From the NCBI RefSeq assembly GCF_000149955.1, contig NW_017264845.1, positions 67,472 through 131,471 of the forward strand: a stretch of DNA of 64,000 nt. Direction: 5' to 3'. Positions 52,344 to 62,331 of this stretch are shown here, piece after piece. The stretch is from Fusarium oxysporum f. sp. lycopersici 4287 (lineage: Eukaryota; Ascomycota; Sordariomycetes; Hypocreales; Nectriaceae). The translations under genes were made by a program, and so were the position numbers. The notes beneath the pieces are model-generated. The model made no database searches and was not told the origin of the DNA. It saw only the letters and a list, made by a program, of their open reading frames with translations. How positions within the stretch are numbered: position 1 is the first letter of the stretch; the number at the start of each line of letters is the position of its first letter.

Positions 52344-52626
52344 TCTGCATTTGGATGCAAGCGATTCAGATATAGTTGTCCAAGATAGCGCGGCATCTCC
52401 CCATCTTAATACCAGGCAGCGGTGGGCTTGTGTTATGTCAAGTTTCGATGAGTACAGGGTTTTTAGACAAGTAACCGCTTAACGGTTAGGATTATACCTA
52501 AAAACAGCTCACACCACAAAGCACTCTTTTAATCGGTATATTATCTTTTTTTTTTTCATAACCTGTTATATGTAATCCAAGCTACCTCGGATATCTAGTA
52601 TCCACGAATCATCATGGGTATAAATA

Positions 52627-53367
52627 TTACATCAGCCAATTGCGTGGTGGAATTGATCTTGGAGACATTGCCAAGGATGGCAACCCTTCTATATATCCCA
52701 AGCTAGTACTGTAATCTGGCGAAAATATTGATTCAGATAATGGTTGAAAACCCAAGCCAGAGATTACTGGGGAGAATAGCCCTGGCACGTTGAGTGACAA
52801 AATGTCGACTTGGTCTGTATCGAGCGCATCCCCACCTATACTGAGCATATTCGGATCGATGAATGAAGCCGAAGTCGGTAAGTAACATTGGATATCTCGT
52901 GGTGAAAAGCAGCTGGATGGAAGGTTCTCAGGTGCAAAAGTGTCAGCCAATGGCGTGTAAGGCTTCATAACATCCATTACAAGGCTGTCCGATGAGAACG
53001 CGTCAGGCAACTCTTCGATATCGTTATTGTTGCTCATTTGCGTCTGTGGTTGCTGTCTTGTAGCACCTACTATTGCTCCAGTTGCTGATGAGAGCGTCTC
53101 TGGAGATTCAGCTGACTCCCCAAAGTCTTGAGGCGCCACTCGATTTTCAGGATCGATATCGTGATATTTTAGATATAAGTCCTCCTTATTCGTCGTGAAC
53201 GAGTACTGTGTCTTTCTTTCATCCTCGATGACCACATATACTTTGCTTCCAGTAAGAACTCCGAACTCCCATGCTTTCTTAAAGAGACCTGACTTTCGCT
53301 TGCCAAATGTAGCTCTGCGGGCCCGCTGGTCAATGATCTTCTTGATCTCAATTCGTCTTCTTCCCAT
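52627..53367 (-). CDS. MADS-box transcription factor, 246 aa
   Basis: Start at the ATG giving MGRRRIEIKKIIDQRARR (53367), not the ATG five codons upstream, because the MADS box begins there in the family. Residues 1-50 are the MADS box: RRRIEIKKI, ATFGKRKSGLFKKAWEFGVL, then VYVVIEDE. The TFxKRKxGLxKKAxE core is kept; the usual 'LCDCEVALIIF' reads TGSKVYVVIED, a divergence in the dimerisation strand. The rest is acidic and Ser/Pro-rich, typical of an activation region. It belongs to the SRF/MEF2-type fungal factors such as Rlm1. Single exon. The box is complete, so DNA binding to a CArG-type site is expected (family knowledge). Confidence 0.88.
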   Translation of the reverse strand: MGRRRIEIKKIIDQRARRATFGKRKSGLFKKAWEFGVLTGSKVYVVIEDERKTQYSFTTNKEDLYLKYHDIDPENRVAPQDFGESAESPETLSSATGAIVGATRQQPQTQMSNNNDIEELPDAFSSDSLVMDVMKPYTPLADTFAPENLPSSCFSPRDIQCYLPTSASFIDPNMLSIGGDALDTDQVDILSLNVPGLFSPVISGLGFQPLSESIFSPDYSTSLGYIEGLPSLAMSPRSIPPRNWLM

Positions 53368-53892
53368 GAATAACAGATGCAACTAGCTCAGTTAACTATT
53401 GCTTCCAAATCTGGGACTGATAAGGCATTTTAATAACTCTCTCACAATGCTCGTAACACTCTGTGACAAACTATTGGATGCTGCCAATCAAGACCAATGC
53501 CCTAAACATAGAATGAGTCATGATCAACATGAGCGCATGCTTTCATGCCCTTGGCAACAGCAACGCGGTACCTTACACAAACTGTCTATCAATTCCTGGG
53601 TATACCCTATTACACTCGAACGAATTGTACTTCGTCAGATGTCACTGTCTCACGGCATGACCAGAGATAGTAGTAACGCCGATGAGGCGAGAAATCACTC
53701 GTTTCGATAAGGAAGTAGCTATCGAGCCAATGGGTCTTGCGAACTTCGGGTTTACGTGTCCATAGTTGAGGCGTCTGCTCAGAATAGCACAGAGATGGTA
53801 GTTAGGTCCAGATGATTAAGGTCAAATCTAAATCTGAAAGCGGGAGGTCATTTATTGCTTTATTTAGTTCTTGAAAAGCTAATAGTAGTTCC
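53368..53892. promoter_or_regulatory. Upstream region of the MADS-box gene
   Basis: No supported gene; a plus-strand ORF at 53399-53710 looks like chance. It holds the promoter of the MADS-box gene and the 3' end of the next minus-strand gene. Confidence 0.35.
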
Positions 53893-54258
53893 TCATCGTT
53901 CGAACCAACTCGGCTTCGGACCGACGACAGGTGATTCCTCGGGTGTCTCAACAGATGACCCTGGGAGCTCGTGTATTGTCTCAGTCCGTGTAAGCTTTTT
54001 CGTCTCGAGGCTGATCGTGGATTCAAAGCACAGAGGGTTTTCTCTACCAGCTGTCGCATTCGTTCCATCAGTCCAAGGAGAATAATAATAGAGGTGGTGG
54101 TGAATATGCACCACTTCAAGATGCTTTGAGGGAACGCAACGTCGACATATTCCTGGCAGTTGCTGGCTGTCTGAAGTAGCTGGATGACGGCGTCTAAACT
54201 CTCGAGACCGCCTCCGCAGGCATATGGAGCATGTGTGGTGGACTGGTAGTTGAGGCAT
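53893..54258 (-). CDS. Small Cys-pair (zinc-ribbon-like) protein, 121 aa
   Basis: The preferred start is MPQLPVHHTCSICLRRR (54258); the frame is open to 54303. The N-terminus has C-S-I-C, a basic spacer (RRRSREFRRRHPATS) and PGICRRC, giving a C-x2-C-x(20-25)-C-x2-C arrangement that can bind one zinc. I recall similar 'FHRRHP...GICRRC' miniproteins in other ascomycetes. The C-terminal half is acidic and Ser/Thr-rich. A second minus-strand frame (53802-54119) overlaps it and is likely a shadow. Function unknown. Confidence 0.6.
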   Translation of the reverse strand: MPQLPVHHTCSICLRRRSREFRRRHPATSDSQQLPGICRRCVPSKHLEVVHIHHHLYYYSPWTDGTNATAGRENPLCFESTISLETKKLTRTETIHELPGSSVETPEESPVVGPKPSWFER

Positions 54259-54413
54259 GATGAAGAGGTGGTTGTTTGTGAAATGGGGATGTTGGGTTTG
54301 CAATGTATAAAAGTCTTTATTATCTCTGTTATATATCTAATTAGGTAATATTACTTTAAAGGTAAGATTTAATACTTATAAAATTTATATAAAATTTATT
54401 AATATATAATAAA

Positions 54414-55019
54414 TTACTCTAAAGAGTTGCTTTTACTTTCCTTATTAGGGAGTGATACAACCTTACACCTTGCTAACAGCATTCTCATCTCAAAGGCCAT
54501 CTCTTGGATAATAGCTGGCATTCCCAGCTCTAAAACGCAACCAACTAATGTCAAGAAGGCAGCCCAGGCCAACGACGAAGTAATTCCTAGAAATATAACA
54601 AGAGCACGGCAATATGCCGAGAGGTTGAGATATCCAAGGCCATAGAGATTAAAGGACCAGTCCCATACAATATAGGCTGTAAAAATAGAATAAATAGTGA
54701 AACCCTCCATAATAAAGCAGAAGAGAGTAAAAATCACCCCTCTAACTAACAACCGTAACTCTCTTTGTATGCTATAGTAGGGCAACAATCCCCAGAGAAC
54801 AATAAGGAGGAAGGGCGTGTGAAGGCCAAGGCATACTTTCACGACGGTCAAATGAGGCAAGGATCCCTTATCCACAGTTTTTGTGACCATCTTCTGTATA
54901 ACCCATATAAAGGCAATAGGGGCTGCAGGAAACCCAACAAAGACAATAACAAGAGTTGCAATCTCAAAGAGAAAGAGCATCCCATAAAGAGATAGTTTTA
55001 TAGTCTTAGTAACTTTCAT
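54414..55019 (-). CDS. Multi-TM membrane protein, 201 aa
   Basis: ATG at 55019. Four strongly hydrophobic helices: MLFLFEIATLVIVFVGF (about 14-33), VCLGLHTPFLLIVLWGLLPY (about 62-81), VRGVIFTLFCFIMEGFTIYS (about 92-112) and LVIFLGITSSLAWAAFLTLV (about 140-162), with a cytoplasmic tail rich in Lys and Ser. Compact four-helix form resembles MARVEL-type proteins, but no signature confirms it. Flanked by AT-rich DNA on both sides (54304-54413 and 55020-55157), like the other genes of this class. Confidence 0.6.
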   Translation of the reverse strand: MKVTKTIKLSLYGMLFLFEIATLVIVFVGFPAAPIAFIWVIQKMVTKTVDKGSLPHLTVVKVCLGLHTPFLLIVLWGLLPYYSIQRELRLLVRGVIFTLFCFIMEGFTIYSIFTAYIVWDWSFNLYGLGYLNLSAYCRALVIFLGITSSLAWAAFLTLVGCVLELGMPAIIQEMAFEMRMLLARCKVVSLPNKESKSNSLE

Positions 55020-55157
55020 TATAGGAATGCCTTTAAGAGAGAAAATAGAAATGCTTTTAGCTCTTGGTATCTTATTAATAATATACTTTTTATAAATAGT
55101 TTATTTATCTTATTACTAGGTTTTATATTAAGGCTTTATTTTAGAAGTTATTACTAG

Positions 55158-56099
55158 TTACTCTTTAATCCCATAGAGATGAGCAAAGGTATCACATCTG
55201 GAAAGTACAACAAAGTCCCAGCATTTCTTCATATTACCTCCGGTTGGTGGGCAGTCAATGTTGAGCCATATGCAAATGCCCTGTCGGCGGCTATGGGTCG
55301 CTCTACATAACTCTTGAACAAGCTTGGCTGTTCCATGTACTCTCAGAGCTGTCCCAACAACTATTACAGCATCTGGGGAGGCCCTTACATCCGCCACAGA
55401 GACCCGCCCAATAGCGTCTGCATCCCAAGGTTGCTCTGAGTAGAGTGATATTCGTGGCCGGAGCTTACCTACACTAAGGCTTCGCATCCCTCTGGATGAT
55501 CGCGCCTCGCTATACACACGGCATTGATTGCAGGAGGGCATTTGATGACCTTGAAAGTCTGTTTGGCTGAAGTCACCAATATGTGAGCACTTGCTACAGT
55601 ACACCTTACTCAGACTACCGTGAAGCTGTATTGTTTTTGGCCAGGGGCCTGTGAGACTCAGTGGAACATCCGTAGCAAGGGGCTGGATATTGACGTCAAT
55701 GTCGTCTATATTCTGTGTATACAATCGCCGGATTTGCCCTCGCTTAGCAAGTTGGGCTATTAAGTGATGAAACGCTGTAGGCCTGGCAGAAGAGAATGTC
55801 TGAGACAATTCCCGAGTCATTGCCATAAACTGCTTTGTCTTTTGGTTATCTGAGAAGACGGAGGCATCGAGCATATACTTGGTAATGTACTTGCATCTCT
55901 CTATATTGTCTTTTTCTTCGGCGGCATTTAGGCGCGAACGAAATTCTGGAATCCCAGCGGCCTCCGATATTCCAGCTCCAGCAACAATCACGATCTTTGT
56001 CTTCTTGCGTAACTCTTGGAAGAGTAACTGAAGATCATTGTTGTTCTGATGTCTTCCCGATGTTTTGCCGTTGAGCAAATCAATCCATCTTGGAGACAT
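55158..56099 (-). CDS. Sirtuin (HST3/HST4-like NAD-dependent deacylase), 313 aa
   Basis: Predicted NAD+-dependent lysine deacylase. ATG at 56099, single exon. Motifs in order: IVIVAGAGISEAAGIPEFRS (NAD-binding, residues 37-55), YTQNID (about 128), QLHGS with catalytic His about 160, zinc Cys pairs CSKC and CNQC (168, 171, 190, 193), LRPRISLYSE (the 'LRPxIVLYGE' segment), and VVGTALRVHG (about 248-256). The order and LRPxI/LYxE form fit the fungal HST3/HST4 group, which removes H3K56 acetyl in yeast (family knowledge). All core motifs are intact, though the catalytic fold is shorter than typical full-length HST3. Flanking DNA is AT-rich. Confidence 0.88.
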   Translation of the reverse strand: MSPRWIDLLNGKTSGRHQNNNDLQLLFQELRKKTKIVIVAGAGISEAAGIPEFRSRLNAAEEKDNIERCKYITKYMLDASVFSDNQKTKQFMAMTRELSQTFSSARPTAFHHLIAQLAKRGQIRRLYTQNIDDIDVNIQPLATDVPLSLTGPWPKTIQLHGSLSKVYCSKCSHIGDFSQTDFQGHQMPSCNQCRVYSEARSSRGMRSLSVGKLRPRISLYSEQPWDADAIGRVSVADVRASPDAVIVVGTALRVHGTAKLVQELCRATHSRRQGICIWLNIDCPPTGGNMKKCWDFVVLSRCDTFAHLYGIKE

Positions 56100-57054
56100 A
56101 ACAAGTGAAGAGCTGTATAGGTCTTACTTGAGCTTGGAGCAAGAAGCGTTGTATGTAATAGAACAGAAAGTAATTAAAGCCAAGAATATATAAGCCTACA
56201 GGGGTAGCTCTACAAAAGAGCCTTAAGTAGGTGCCATATAGGTTCTATAATAGTTATAGTTAGGATACATGTAGTTATATTTAAGCTGCCTGTCTGATAT
56301 ACTGTGTATTTTCTCTATTTTTGTATTATGTTACAACAGGGATTTGTCAATCAAGCTAAGACAAACTTGTTCCGGACTGTAGCTTTCCCAATTGCCGACG
56401 TTACTGATCTGAGGCCTTCGAGCCCATATGTTATAATCAGTCTACGATACGCGACCGTTTGACATTTGTGAAACGACCAAGGTAGTCAAGAGCCAGCAGG
56501 GCAGGCTATAGTGGGCGTGCAAAAGCTCTGACACATTGAAAGTTTTGTATATCCAGGTAAAGAAGGGGAGTCTTTTAGAGGCACGCAAGAGCTGGTACGG
56601 CCATGAGCTATCTACAGTCAAATAGACTCGACTGTCGGCGAGATCCGGAATCACGGTGGGGATTCCGTCACCGCGACGCGCGTTGGTCCTCGAGAGCTAT
56701 GGAGCCGACGGCGAAAATACAGCAAACACTGCAGGTGACCGTTAAGAAGACCGATACGGCAAGTATTGAACGTTGGAACCAAGGCTAGAAGGATTTGGCC
56801 GGCTCAACCGAAGATGTGCAGAGGGAGACATGTCCAGCATCGACCTGTCTCTCATGCAGACCCCTCTTCGGGCGATACTCCGGGAAATGTCCGCTCATTT
56901 GGTGGGCTAGTAGGAGCTGATGTTCGAGGGATTCTGGGACCCGGTGGTGGGAAATCCGCAAACAGCAACCCGGGTGATTGGTGGCCGAGGAATCGAAGAA
57001 GGTGGATGAGCTTAGATGCCTACATAAACAGACCACAAAGTAGCTCAGGGAGTC
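56100..57054. other. Intergenic leading into LINE relic
   Basis: AT-rich just after the sirtuin start, then balanced composition. No supported gene. Possible 5' part of the LINE begins somewhere after about 56600 but I recognise nothing there. Confidence 0.35.
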
Positions 57055-58937
57055 ATGCGAGAACAGTTGAATGAGCGGATTAGTAGCATACAGGAACGGG
57101 CCAATGGACAACTTAAGAACATGCACGAAGGCGCTATAAGGGACCTTGAGCGTACGCGACAGCAAGTCGCAACGGAACTAGGGGAAAACGCGCATCAGAA
57201 CGGAAGAGGGGATGAAGTAGACGAAAGAGGAGCATCAACGGGTGAAGGGACAACTTGATATATTAGCCAATACCGTCTCCCGCGGTCAACAGATGAGCGC
57301 GCAATCCGCCCACAAGCTAGCTGTAACGTCCGCACCCCCTCCTCCATGCGCACGACGTCGACCTTATCCACAGACACCTTATTCTGCACCATCGCCACAT
57401 CGCGGGATAGCCAAGAGGACAGAGACAAAGGCGCAATTCGGACGAGTGCGTCCGGCAATTGAAGACAGGGTGCGATCCACGAGCTAGTCCCATAAGCAAA
57501 GCTGTCGCCTGATCCCAAAAGATAGTGGACGACACCTTACCATGGCCCGCAAAGCATACACATTCTGGCGAAACCTGTTGAGGGCTCAGCATCAAGCGGG
57601 TCAATGAGTCGATAAACTGGAAGATCGAGCCAAGCAAGCAGTCAAGCAGTATCACGACGCCATCAGAAGCCACAAGAAACCTAATTAGGGAGACTTTCAT
57701 CCCCACGAAACTACCATCTGGCAAGCTGCCAAGTACCTCAAATCCGGGCACGATATGAATGGTGATAAGGCGTCTCCGCTGAGAAGAGCATACGAGACGG
57801 CAGGGTAGGACATAGCCAAACAAGCAGAGGAGCTGCTTGCCATCTTCCTTTTCGCCATTACGGCAGACACTGAAGACGAAGGCCACGACGGACGAGACAG
57901 GCTTCCAGCCATGGTATCAAAGCGGTTGTAGCCCCTGGTAAACGAGCAGATTCTGCATTTGTTCTACACGTCACTGAGCAAAGCACAACTGCCAAACTAG
58001 TAGACAGCCAAAGCCATCCTGCCGCAGCCGGGAAAGGATCACTACAAGAAAGCCAAATAGAAGCCTATCTCCTTTATGTCAACAGTTAGCAAGACTGTAG
58101 AAGTAGTGGTGGCAGATCGCATCTCATACGCCGTTATGACATGGACTCTTCAGCTGATGCTTGCATCGCGCGCCTTACTCAACATGGACTCTTGCCTGCA
58201 AAGTACACCAGAGCGAGAAAGCAGTAGCTGAGAGCAGATTTTACTACTCTTCCAATAATAGGTCAATAAAGCATAGCGTAACCACAAAGGCTCTAACATA
58301 GTCAGCTTTAACATCAAGGGCGCCACATAGGCTATGCAGTACTCGGGAAAAGAAGCATCCCTAAGAGGCTAGTCAAGTGAATCGATGCCTTTTGCCTGGA
58401 CCGCAGGGCGATGGTCATGGCAAAGGCAAAAGTGGTCAAGGCCAAGAAAAAGGCCGAGCTCTTGGGAGCGATCAAGGACGCGAAGCTGAAGTCCAAGAAG
58501 CACATGGCCGGGGCTGCCGCTCAAGGTCTCTCACTGGCCATGTGTCTGAGGAGACTTAAGACGCTGGCTTTACATACCGCCAGGCAGCTTTTCATGGTGA
58601 TAGTGGCGCCGAAAATAGACTACGCCTCCGTTATCTAGTCACACGCACACGGTGAACGGGAATTATAGTACTCGGCAGATGGATGCATCAGCTCGGGCGC
58701 CTTCCGGACTGTTGTGACGGCAGTGGCAGAAACGGAGACTAGCATGTATATGGTATGCACGCAGCATGCTTTTACCTCAATATCAAGACACTGCCCAAGA
58801 CACATTCGCTAATAGCACTCATGGTGTCGAAGAGCCGCAGACATATGCCAACCTTGAATAGGTTCACGCCTATACACGAAGAGGTCGGGGTTGAGAGAAT
58901 GGAGATGATCCAGGCCTGCGCGGTACCACCGCGGTAG
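57055..58937 (+). mobile_element. Decayed Tad-like non-LTR retrotransposon (LINE)
   Basis: Fragments in shifting plus-strand frames match the order of a Tad-clade element. ORF1-like: a coiled-coil stretch (about 57060-57200) then MRTTSTLSTDTLFCTIATSR (about 57350-57410). ORF2-like: YHDAIRSHKKP (about 57645), IWQAAKYLKSGHDMNGDK (about 57715), VNEQILHLFYTSLSKA (about 57940), STVSKTVEVVVADRISYAV (about 58080), SNIVSFNIKGA (about 58290), KKKAELLGAIKDAKLKSKKH through ARQLFMVIVAPKIDYAS (58440-58630), and IKTLPKTHSLIALM (about 58780). Frames are broken by stops and shifts. There is no room for the endonuclease between ORF1 and RT parts, and the catalytic Y-x-D-D block is missing. Similar sequence may extend to about 59.6 kb. 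Cannot be autonomous. Confidence 0.8.
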
Positions 58938-59844
58938 AGTCAGGTGTCGAGCCGTCGACGGTCTGTAAGGCGAAAAAAGATAGCGACAGGTCACAACAGC
59001 GGTTAAAGATGCAAAGCAAAGAGCTAAACCCAGAGGCACGAGAGCAGAATGATTGCCACGATCGCTACCATATTAGGCTCAGTCCACTGAGACCAGTCTG
59101 GCGGCAGCGCACTGATGTCAGCAATAGAGACTACCCGACAGACCTGGCGGCCTACTTCGAACGTATCGATCGAGGCTTGCCTGGTAGGCACAGATAACCT
59201 TTACACAATGGAGTCAATGAACGAGAAGCCGACATGCTGTTGCAGCTGTGAGCTGGAACGACGAGGATCGATAGTAATCTCAGCCAGATGGGCGGACAAA
59301 GACGCTGGAACATTTCCTCTTTTGGCTTGCGAGATGGGAAACGGAAGTTCAACTCATGCAATAAGCAGGTCAAGGCATGACGGGACATCTCGAGGTGGAA
59401 AAGCAGCGTCGGCTGGTCCAAAATGGTTACCTAACCTAGAGGCCGTGCGAGCGGCAGTCAGATTTGCAATGGCGGCGGGAAGATTGAGTCAAGGAGCACG
59501 GAGAGGGGAAAGCATGATACACGAGACAATATCATCATACTTGAACACTAATAAGAACCAGCCTCATGTTGGCAGACCATGGTTCAGCTGCTGAAGTTAG
59601 AATGCTAAATAATTGCAACATTAATTAAAGCTCGCATTGAAGCCGGTCTGTGGAAGAGAGCTCACAATCACATGGAGCTTCTCGGTGATCTCGACGGCAC
59701 CCGGAACGTGTAAACAGTTTAGCGTAGCCAATTATCGGAGAATCGTTAACCCTGAAGTGATTCAACTTCTCATTTTATTCATTTAATCAATAGCCAGGCT
59801 GCCAAGGTAGGTAGAATGAAAATTGAGACAGCTACATGTTTATT
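58938..59844. other. Likely 3' continuation of the LINE relic or flank
   Basis: ORFs here (for example a 159-codon frame at 59115-59594) are Ser/Arg/Gly-rich with no recognised RNase H motif. Given position this is probably degenerate 3' LINE sequence, but the match is not clear enough to extend the element. Confidence 0.35.
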
Positions 59845-60241
59845 TCAAACGTCCCATAGTCCTTCATTGGTGTGCTCCAGAACGTATTTAAAATGCTCCC
59901 AGTCGGCTTTCGACATATTATCAAGTTCTTCTCTGGTGGGGAAGATGATATCACCATCTTTTCCCAGAAACTTGCAGTCAGCCGAAATATTGGAATAAGT
60001 CAGCTGATCTCCGAATTGCGCGCAAGCACATGTAGCGCATTCGCTGCCTCGGGTATGTCAGCCATAATAGGGGTGATGAAGCTAAGGAGTGGACAGAACG
60101 GTATAGGCTGGAAAACTCACTCGGGAATAGAATTGGAGATTGCTGATGACTGTCGCGTGATGCAGAAGCTCGGTTTGGTTCCATAATTACACGTGTTTCT
60201 TTATCCTGGAGGCATAAGGCGGGAGTGTTTGCATTATTCAT
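59845..60241 (-). CDS. Small two-exon protein, about 107 aa
   Basis: Hidden by its intron. Exon 1 60241-60121 (MNNANTPALCLQDKETRV...), intron 60120-60048 (donor GTGAGT, branch GGCTGACAT, acceptor CCGAG; an alternative acceptor GGCAG four bases on would shift frame), exon 2 60047-59845. Exon 2 reads SECATCACAQFGDQLTY, CKFLGKDGDIIFPTREELDN and WEHFKYVLEHTNEGLWDV before the stop, so it is clearly protein-like. C-x2-C-x-C near the junction could hold metal. The GAG acceptor is non-ideal. Family not recognised. Confidence 0.5.
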
Positions 60242-61248
60242 GGTGATCTTAGAATGCTAATATAATATATATTGGCTGTTTTGCAGTTTTAAGATCGAGA
60301 AACTTATAGTTCCAAGTCACCAGTACGATAAGCCTTCCCTATTGTTACTTGTTGGTATCTTTCGACAACGACTCTTACACCTTACGTGCTATTTCTGGCG
60401 AGCTGCACCTAGAAATACTAGCAAAAGATTCTCAGTATCTGACGTGCATTAATGCACAATGCATATGGCTTTACGATCGAATTGTGCATGCATAAGCGAC
60501 GGATCACGGTTATCATTATCCCTGCAAATCGAGAAACTTACCCTGCAATAATCTGCTCACAGGAACAAGTTCCATAGTAGCTCGATTTAATTTTGACAAG
60601 TGGTCCTCGCAAACCTTGTATGCCAAGACTTTGCTACTCTTAATCGAGTAGGGAAATCGTTGTCAATCGGTTACCCCGTCTTTCAATGCCTTTCGAAATT
60701 CGATCTTCAATGCTTACGCCGCACAACGGGCTCGATTTCAAGATCGACGAAGATGGGGGTATCTCGCTTAGAAAGTTTTTGGCCCCTGCACCCCTGAGAC
60801 CATGGGTTGTACTCCGTACAGAGTAAGATAATGTTTGTTGGTTGTTGATTCGAGACTCCGAAGTCTCCGGCCACATTGAGGGTGTCCTACGGATACATTG
60901 CTTTCACTCTGTTGGTTGTAAGTCAGTACCACATGATTCTAAGTTAAATCTTACCCAGGTGATTCCGGAATTGAAAACCCTTGCTCCCGGTGACCCCTCT
61001 TTTCTCTGCCCTAATCCTGGTTCCACCTTGAGCGCTTTTGATTAGCCGCTCGAGCCGCTTGCGAGAACACGCTCTTATTTGTTAAAAAAGGTCATCGGCA
61101 TTTGACAACAGGAGTACTCCGTACCGTGGGCAATTTCGTACCCTAGTCATCAACAAAACTCCCGCGTTATAGATAACAGCTTATCAGGCAATAGAGTAAA
61201 GGTGATCGGGTTATAACTTGAATTCTATTGCAAATATGTCATCACGGC
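60242..61248. other. Intergenic, no supported gene
   Basis: Only short ORFs, with overlapping minus- and plus-strand frames at 60600-61045 showing no known content. A GTGCATTAATGCACAATGCAT palindrome-like stretch lies near 60445. Confidence 0.4.
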
Positions 61249-61986
61249 TCATCTATTCAAGCAGACTATGAATAGGCCATGGTTGTGTCGTAAATCCAGA
61301 CCCTGCCTGACCTTTTCCGCTATTATTGCTCTTCTTGCAGCGACACTCAATGCTTTTGCTTTTGTTATACGCAACATGTTACAACACCCCTCTGTGACAA
61401 CCAACACGCGGAGATTCTTCATCACATGGATGCAACCAACTAACTCCGGAGTAATCCTGCCCAGGGTGTCGCCATCGGCTCTGACCATCCCGATGATATC
61501 TGTCTCTTGTTGGTTCTGATCAATTACAAGGGTTCTGATACATTGCAGCTGTTGGACCAAGTCCATCGTCATCGATCCCAGTGACCCCTGGGGTATTGTG
61601 TAATGGCCGAGTTTCTGGCGTAATGTGCTTGAAAACTGGCCAGCAATAAATGTATCTTGTTTCAAATTGCACCTTATCCATTTCGATCGTTGAGCCCCTG
61701 GTTGCGTTCTGTCATATAGCTGTATCTGGTTCACATAACGCCACAAAACTACTGATCGAGAGTCTGTACATATGGAATTGATACGTTCTACCTGCTGTTG
61801 TTGTGCATTAAAGACCTCAGGTTGGCGCGAGCGCTCGAAATAAACAAGCGCTTTGATCGGAATTCCAGCATCCCAATTATGAGACTCAGATTCGAGCAGA
61901 ACATCTAAGGTCAAAGCGCGACGCGGCAGACTCAAGTTCCAAATCAGGCGCCTAAGCTCGGATGGTAAGTTGCTGAATCCTGCCAT
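61249..61986 (-). CDS. 2EXR-domain protein, 245 aa
   Basis: The start chosen is the ATG at 61986 (MAGFSNLPSELRRLIWNLSL); the frame is open up to 62064, but the motif lies at the chosen start. FSNLPSELRRLIWNLSLPRR is the signature of the fungal 2EXR family (F-x-x-LP-x-E-x-R-x-x-IW-x-x-x-LP-x-R), named for its conserved E-x-R motifs and present in many uncharacterised filamentous-fungal proteins. The rest is globular with SICTDSRSVVLWRY and MKNLRVLVVTEG, the usual '(N)xxSR' and 'LxxLxxL' blocks. Intracellular, single exon. Molecular function is unknown for the family. Confidence 0.75.
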   Translation of the reverse strand: MAGFSNLPSELRRLIWNLSLPRRALTLDVLLESESHNWDAGIPIKALVYFERSRQPEVFNAQQQQVERINSICTDSRSVVLWRYVNQIQLYDRTQPGAQRSKWIRCNLKQDTFIAGQFSSTLRQKLGHYTIPQGSLGSMTMDLVQQLQCIRTLVIDQNQQETDIIGMVRADGDTLGRITPELVGCIHVMKNLRVLVVTEGCCNMLRITKAKALSVAARRAIIAEKVRQGLDLRHNHGLFIVCLNR

Positions 61987-62331
61987 GATGTGCATACCTA
62001 CTCGGCATGATTTCCCCTGCTTATACAGGAATTTTATCTGGAGACACGGCGGCCCAGGCGCCATTGAGAACCTTCTGCAGATCCAGAGCGCGCTTAGGCG
62101 CCAGAATTGGATACTACTGCCCAGAGAATGAACGTCTGCATCAAGATCGAGCAGTGTTGGTTCTATCAGTGCTTGGGCTCTACACTAATCAAAGAGAGTA
62201 GTCGCATCAGAGCTGCGTCTTTCCAAACATAATATTGAGACATGCTGAATACTTTCCCGTGACCAACATCCATGCTACTGCACTCATCGACAGTGTCTGT
62301 TTCCCCTTGATCTGAGCTTGCTCTTACAACA

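Noticed and set aside
53802..54119. 105-codon minus-strand ORF overlapping the Cys-pair gene
   Set aside because: It lies in an alternative frame of the better-supported gene at 53893-54258 and looks like its shadow.
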